Assembly: GCF_021261325.1 (NCBI RefSeq)
Contig: NZ_JAJSBI010000010.1
Coordinates: 1 to 64,000, forward strand
Reading direction: 5' to 3'
From: Streptomyces guryensis
Lineage (GTDB): Bacteria > Actinomycetota > Actinomycetes > Streptomycetales > Streptomycetaceae
DNA: 64,000 nt
The notes under the pieces are model-generated. The model saw nothing but the letters and a program-made list of their open reading frames with translations. It made no database searches and was not told the DNA's origin. Shown here piece after piece: positions 59,739 to 64,000 of the stretch. The translations under genes and the position numbers were made by a program. The first letter of the stretch is position 1, and each line of letters starts with the position of its first letter.

Positions 59739-60733
59739 AGAAGCTGATCAACGCCCCTGAAGCGGTACTGGCCGAGGCGCTGTCCGGGATCGCCGCCGCC
59801 CACCCCGCACTGAAGGTCGACGCGGAGAACAAGGTGATCGCCCGCGCCTCGGCTACGAAGCCGGGCAAGGTCGCCCTCGTCTCCGGTGGCGGTTCGGGGC
59901 ACGAGCCTCTGCACGGTGGCTTCGTGGGACGGGGCATGCTGGACGCGGCCTGCGCCGGTGAGGTGTTCACCTCGCCCGTGCCCGGTCAGATGGCGGCCGC
60001 GGCCCGGGCCGTGGACGGTGGCTCCGGGGTGCTGTTCGTCGTGAAGAACTACACCGGTGACGTGCTCAACTTCCAGATGGCCGCCGAGTTGGCCGCTGAG
60101 GACGGCATTACGGTGGAGACCGTCCTGGTCGACGACGACGTCGCCGTCCAGAACTCCACCTGGACCGCGGGGCGCCGCGGCACCGGTGCCACCGTCTTCG
60201 TCGAGAAGATCGCCGGAGCCCTCGCGGAGCAGGGCGGCAGCCTTACCCAGGTCGCCGAGATGGGCAAGCGGGTCAACGCCGCTTCGCGGTCCTTCGCTGT
60301 GGCGCTGACCGCCTGCACGGCCCCCGCCTCCGGCAAGCCCGGGTTCGACCTGCCCGAGGACGAGATGGAGGTCGGCGTCGGCATCCACGGCGAACCCGGA
60401 CGGCGCCGGGAGAAGCTTCGCCCGGCCAGGGAGATCGTGGCGACCGCCCTGGACGCCATCCTCGGTGACCAGCCCCTCGACGCCGGTGACGAGACCATCG
60501 TCATGGTCAACGGCCTGGGCGGCACCCCGCTCATCGAGTTGTACGTGGTCTTCAACGAGGTTGCCGTCGCACTGGCGGACAAGGGCGTGGTCATCGCCCG
60601 CAACCTCGTCGGCAACTACGTGACCAGCCTGGACATGGCGGGTGTTTCTCTCACCGTGTGCAAGGCCGATGCCGACATGCTGTCCCTGTGGGACGCACCC
60701 GTGAACACCCCGGCGCTGCGCTGGGGCATCTGA
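59735..60733 (+). CDS. dhaK: Dihydroxyacetone kinase subunit DhaK (first copy)
   Basis: A 332-residue DhaK. The nucleotide-like DHA site is seen in VSGGGSGHEPLHGGFVG and in TGDVLNFQMA; the histidine that forms a hemiaminal with dihydroxyacetone is in GVGIHGEPG near residue 218. It accepts phosphate from ADP-bound DhaL and releases dihydroxyacetone phosphate. Coupled to the channel gene by ATGA overlap. A second DhaK with about the same length begins at 63258. Confidence 0.95.
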   Translation: MKKLINAPEAVLAEALSGIAAAHPALKVDAENKVIARASATKPGKVALVSGGGSGHEPLHGGFVGRGMLDAACAGEVFTSPVPGQMAAAARAVDGGSGVLFVVKNYTGDVLNFQMAAELAAEDGITVETVLVDDDVAVQNSTWTAGRRGTGATVFVEKIAGALAEQGGSLTQVAEMGKRVNAASRSFAVALTACTAPASGKPGFDLPEDEMEVGVGIHGEPGRRREKLRPAREIVATALDAILGDQPLDAGDETIVMVNGLGGTPLIELYVVFNEVAVALADKGVVIARNLVGNYVTSLDMAGVSLTVCKADADMLSLWDAPVNTPALRWGI

Positions 60734-60909
60734 ACCGAGCCGGGGGCGGGGCCACGCGCGACGCGAGGGCCGGGGCCGGGGCCTTCCCGCTGTCCGCCCG
60801 CCCGGACCGCACCCCTCGCGTCTTCCCCCGCCCCCGGCTCACCCGACTTCCGACCAGCCCCGTACCGACACCGCCGATCAGCCCCGTACCGACCCCGAAC
60901 GGAGATCCC

Positions 60910-61557
60910 GTGGACACCGACCTCGCCCGCACGTGGGTGCAGGCCATCGCAGCCGCTGTGGACCAGCACAAGGACCACCTCACCCAGCTCGACTCGGCCA
61001 TCGGCGACGCCGACCACGGCACCAACATGCACCGCGGCTTCTCCGCCGCCGTCACGGCCCTGGCCGACTACGAGCCGGGCACCGTCGGGGCCGTACTGGT
61101 CAAGACCGGCACCACCCTCATCTCCACCGTCGGCGGCGCCTCCGGACCGCTCTACGGCGGAGCCTTCCGTGCCATCGGCAAGGCCCTGGACACCACCACC
61201 GCCGACGCACCACAGGTCGCCGCCGCGCTGGCGGCCGGCCTTGCGAGCATCGAGAAGCTCGGTGCGGCCGCACCTGGCGACAAGACCATGATCGACGCTT
61301 ATGCCCCCGCGCTGGCCGCCTTCCGGCAACAGGCCGACGCCGGGGCCGACTTGGGCGCTGCGGCCGTGGCCGCCGCCGACGCCGCCGAGGAGGGCATGCG
61401 CGCCACCGCCCCGATGCAGGCCCGTAAGGGCCGTGCCTCCTACCTCGGTGCCCGCAGCATCGGTCACCAGGACCCGGGGGCCACCTCCACCGCCCTGGTC
61501 TTCCGCGCCCTCGCCGAGACGCTGGGCTCCCGCGCCGAGTCGCTGGGGGCCCGATGA
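60910..61557 (+). CDS. dhaL: Dihydroxyacetone kinase subunit DhaL
   Basis: A 215-residue DhaL. The ADP and magnesium site is DSAIGDADHGTNMHRGF; the helical barrel continues with VGGASGPLYGGAF and the phosphate loop QARKGRASYLGARSIGHQDP. ADP stays bound and is re-phosphorylated by DhaM. GTG at 60910 has CGGAGA upstream; the 176 bases before it hold CCGTACCGAC repeats and a hairpin-poor spacer. Its stop overlaps the Enzyme I start (ATGA). Confidence 0.93.
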   Translation: MDTDLARTWVQAIAAAVDQHKDHLTQLDSAIGDADHGTNMHRGFSAAVTALADYEPGTVGAVLVKTGTTLISTVGGASGPLYGGAFRAIGKALDTTTADAPQVAAALAAGLASIEKLGAAAPGDKTMIDAYAPALAAFRQQADAGADLGAAAVAAADAAEEGMRATAPMQARKGRASYLGARSIGHQDPGATSTALVFRALAETLGSRAESLGAR

Positions 61558-63239
61558 CCGACCGCCGCACCTACACCGGGTATGCCGCCGCACCCGGCAT
61601 AGCCCTCGGCGTCGTCCACCGCACCGACCGGCCACTCACCAGAGCGGTGTTGCCCCACCGCGTCGGCGGCGATCCCACGCAACAGATCACGGACGCCTTC
61701 GACGCCGTCGCCGCCCGCCTGCTCGACCTGTCCACCTCGCTGCGCGAACAGGGCAAGGACGAACAGGCCGACATCATGGAGGTCAACAGCTACATCGCCC
61801 AGGACCAGGATCTGCGTGACCAGGCCGTCAAGAGGGCGAACGACGGCGAGCCGGTACCCGTCGCCGTCCGCCAGGCCATCGACACCTACGCCGGAACCAT
61901 CGCCGCCCTGGACGACCCCACACTCGCCGAACGCGCCGCGGACGTCCGGCAGGTGGGCCGCCGCGTCCTGGCCCACCTCCACGGCGAGACCGGCCCCGCC
62001 CCCGACCAGCCGCTTGTCCTGATCGCCCACGAGATCGGCGCCGCCGACCTGCTGGAACCCGGCCTGACGGTGACAGCCGCCATCTCCGTGACCGGCGGCC
62101 CGAACTCCCACGCCGCCATTGTCGCCCGCTCGCAGGGCATCCCCTTCCTCCTGGCCGTCGATCCCCAGCTCCTCGAACTGCCGGACGGGCAGGAGATCCT
62201 GCTCGACGCGGATCTCGGCAACGCGGTCGCCCACCCTGACGACGAGGAGCGCACCAGGGCCCTGCACGTCATGGAGACCGCCCGAGCGCGCAGGCTCGCC
62301 CTCGCCGAAGAGCGGCACCTGCCCGCCGAGACACTCGACCGGCACTGCATCGTGCTGCGGGCCAACGTGGCCACCCCGGCCGAGGCGCGCGCGGCCGTGA
62401 CCACGGGCGCCGAAGGTGTCGGCCTGCTCCGCACCGAGTTGCCCTTCCTCAACCATCCCGCCTGGCCGACCCGCGAACAGCACGCGGCAACCCTCGTCCC
62501 CGTCCTGCGCGCTCTGGCCGGGCAGGTGGTCACGGCGCGCACGCTCGACTTCGCCGATGACAAACTGCCGCCGTTCCTCGCCCGCCTCCAGGGCGCGCGG
62601 ATCGGCCGCGGTCTCCCTCTGATGCTTGCCCAACCGCACGCCTTCGCCGACCAGTTCCGCAGCCTGCTCGGCGCCGGAGCCGACACCGACCTGCGCATCA
62701 TGATCCCCATGGTCGCGAGCGTCGACGAACTAAGCGCCTGCCGCCGCCTTCTTGAGGAAGCGGCCACCGAAGCCGGCGTACCGGTGCCACCTCTGGGCAT
62801 CATGGTGGAACTCCCCGAAGCGGTCGCCGCCGCCGACGACCTTGCCCGTGAAGCCTCCTTCTTCTCCATCGGCAGCAACGACCTCACCTGCCAGATCCTG
62901 GGCCTGGACCGGCGCGACCCCACCGCCACCCCCGCCATGGCGGCACACCCCGCCGTACTCGACGCCATCGCCCGCGTCGTCACCGCCGCCCACCGCCACG
63001 ACCGTCAGGTCTCCGTCTGCGGTGACGCCGCGGCACACCCCCTCGTGACCCCCCTCCTCATCGGCCTCGGCTGCGACAGCCTCTCGGTCGGTCCCGCCGC
63101 GCTCGACGAGATCCGGGCCCGCATCCGACGACTCCGCCACGACACCTGCGCCTCCCTCGCCGCCGTCGCCCTGACCCGCGAAACACCTGAAGAGGTATGG
63201 CGACTCGTCGAGCAGTGCGGCCGGCCCTCGCTGCCCTGA
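61554..63239 (+). CDS. Enzyme I-like PEP-protein phosphotransferase of the Dha system
   Basis: A 561-residue Enzyme I. The phosphohistidine is in TGGPNSHAAIVARS near residue 186; PEP binding uses GVGLLRTELPF, TLDFADDK and SIGSNDLTCQIL; the catalytic cysteine is in SVCGDAAAHP near 489 (CGD in place of CGE). Length is like general EI, in contrast to the EI fragment fused in E. coli DhaM. Sitting inside the dha operon it is likely a dedicated donor for the HPr at 57110. Confidence 0.92.
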   Translation: MTDRRTYTGYAAAPGIALGVVHRTDRPLTRAVLPHRVGGDPTQQITDAFDAVAARLLDLSTSLREQGKDEQADIMEVNSYIAQDQDLRDQAVKRANDGEPVPVAVRQAIDTYAGTIAALDDPTLAERAADVRQVGRRVLAHLHGETGPAPDQPLVLIAHEIGAADLLEPGLTVTAAISVTGGPNSHAAIVARSQGIPFLLAVDPQLLELPDGQEILLDADLGNAVAHPDDEERTRALHVMETARARRLALAEERHLPAETLDRHCIVLRANVATPAEARAAVTTGAEGVGLLRTELPFLNHPAWPTREQHAATLVPVLRALAGQVVTARTLDFADDKLPPFLARLQGARIGRGLPLMLAQPHAFADQFRSLLGAGADTDLRIMIPMVASVDELSACRRLLEEAATEAGVPVPPLGIMVELPEAVAAADDLAREASFFSIGSNDLTCQILGLDRRDPTATPAMAAHPAVLDAIARVVTAAHRHDRQVSVCGDAAAHPLVTPLLIGLGCDSLSVGPAALDEIRARIRRLRHDTCASLAAVALTRETPEEVWRLVEQCGRPSLP

Positions 63240-63257
63240 GAAGAAGGCGCCTGAACC

Positions 63258-64000
63258 ATGAAGAAACTCATCAACTCGCCCGATGAGGTACTTACCGATG
63301 CCCTCGTCGGTGTGGCCGCCGCGCACCCCTCGCTGACGGTCAACCCGTCCGACCGCTACATCGCCCGCGCGGGCGGGCCGACCCCGGGGAAGGTCGGTCT
63401 GGTGTCTGGCGGCGGATCCGGGCACGAACCGCTGCACGGCGGGTTCGTCGGATACGGAATGCTCGATGCGGCCTGTCCTGGTGAGGTGTTCACCTCTCCT
63501 GTGCCGGACCAGATCCTCGCCGCCACGCGGGCCGTTGACAGCGGGGCCGGGGTCCTGCACATCGTGAAGAACTACACCGGCGACGTGCTGAACTTCCAGA
63601 TGGCCGCCGACTTGGCCGCCGACGACGGCGTGCGGGTGGAGGGCGTCGTGGTCAACGACGACGTCGCCGTGGAGAACAGCACATGGACGGCGGGCCGACG
63701 GGGCACCGGGGCGACCGTGTTCGTGGAGAAGATCGCCGGTGCGGCTGCCGAGTTCGGCGCGGATCTGGGCACGACGGCGGCTTTGGGACAGGAGGTCAAC
63801 GACCGGTCCCGTTCCTTCGGGGTGGCGCTCACGCCCTGCACGGTCCCCGCCTCGGGCAAACCTGGTTTCCAACTGGGCGAGGACGAGGTCGAGCTGGGCG
63901 TCGGCATCCACGGCGAGCCCGGTCGCGCCCGCGGAAGGCTCACCTCCGCCAGGGAGATCGTCGGTGTCGCCTTGGACGCCATCCACGCCGACATGCCGCT
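63258..64000 (+). CDS. dhaK: Dihydroxyacetone kinase subunit DhaK (second copy, partial)
   Basis: The first 247 codons of a second DhaK; the window ends inside the gene. It starts MKKLINSPDEVLTDAL, has VSGGGSGHEPLHGGFVG and the active histidine in GVGIHGEPG near residue 218. It is clearly paralogous to the copy at 59735 (MKKLINAPEAVLAEAL), by eye about two-thirds identical. Substrate could be dihydroxyacetone again or another ketose such as erythrulose. AAGAAGG precedes the ATG. Confidence 0.93.
   Translation, partial: MKKLINSPDEVLTDALVGVAAAHPSLTVNPSDRYIARAGGPTPGKVGLVSGGGSGHEPLHGGFVGYGMLDAACPGEVFTSPVPDQILAATRAVDSGAGVLHIVKNYTGDVLNFQMAADLAADDGVRVEGVVVNDDVAVENSTWTAGRRGTGATVFVEKIAGAAAEFGADLGTTAALGQEVNDRSRSFGVALTPCTVPASGKPGFQLGEDEVELGVGIHGEPGRARGRLTSAREIVGVALDAIHADMP

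Overview
The window reads as chromosomal DNA of a Streptomyces. It is very GC rich with strong third-position GC bias, often starts genes at GTG or TTG, and carries the developmental pair bldN/rsbN beside bdtA, the rex-hemACD operon and class I lysyl-tRNA synthetase in an arrangement I remember from Streptomyces coelicolor. No phage structural genes, CRISPR array or tRNA gene was seen.

Layout. 1-356: 3' end of a 23S rRNA, a 5S rRNA and the terminator of an rRNA operon. 376-8993: HAD phosphatase, membrane protein, MFS exporter, AcuC-type deacetylase, SapA-like secreted protein, a phosphatase-like protein, BdtA, ribosomal protein bS22, an SDR epimerase and an acyltransferase. 9011-11374: anti-sigma RsbN and ECF sigma BldN, with a BldN-type promoter in front of rsbN. 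11540-13023: about 1.5 kb of tandem repeats with no supported gene. 13024-22609: HAD-IB phosphatase, glutaredoxin-like protein, then rex-hemA-hemC-hemD/cobA as overlapping genes behind a Rex operator, and hemB after a divergent flavin oxidoreductase. 22910-29549: mixed accessory genes, including a perfect inverted repeat before a 20-codon ORF, a decayed fragment of argS, and two membrane-bound XRE-type proteins facing a secreted peptidoglycan-binding protein. 29634-38198: argS, lysS, a DUF2637 protein, two DUF3558 lipoproteins and rtcB. 38225-46247: an orphan large serine recombinase, a tyrosine phosphatase-acetyltransferase fusion coupled to an SDR, YnfA, an AraC regulator and an OmpR/HisKA two-component pair. 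46438-53015: a 1335-residue HTH-STAND-WD40 protein with a TTA codon, three small exported proteins and DedA. 53055-57033: a chimeric regulator remnant, a LuxR/HD-type regulator, a methyltransferase and an RsbW-like ATPase.

57110-64000 is a complete PTS-driven dihydroxyacetone kinase locus. Enzyme I, HPr and DhaM, which enterobacteria fuse into one DhaM, are separate genes here. They accompany an IclR regulator, a MIP channel, DhaL and two DhaK paralogues. A shared 27-bp motif lies before the iclR/dhaM divergence and directly behind a near-consensus promoter for the channel operon, so coordinated repression by the IclR protein is likely.

Gene starts were chosen from ribosome binding sites, overlaps with neighbours and remembered family starts. 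Functional names rest on motifs read by eye; no database search was run.
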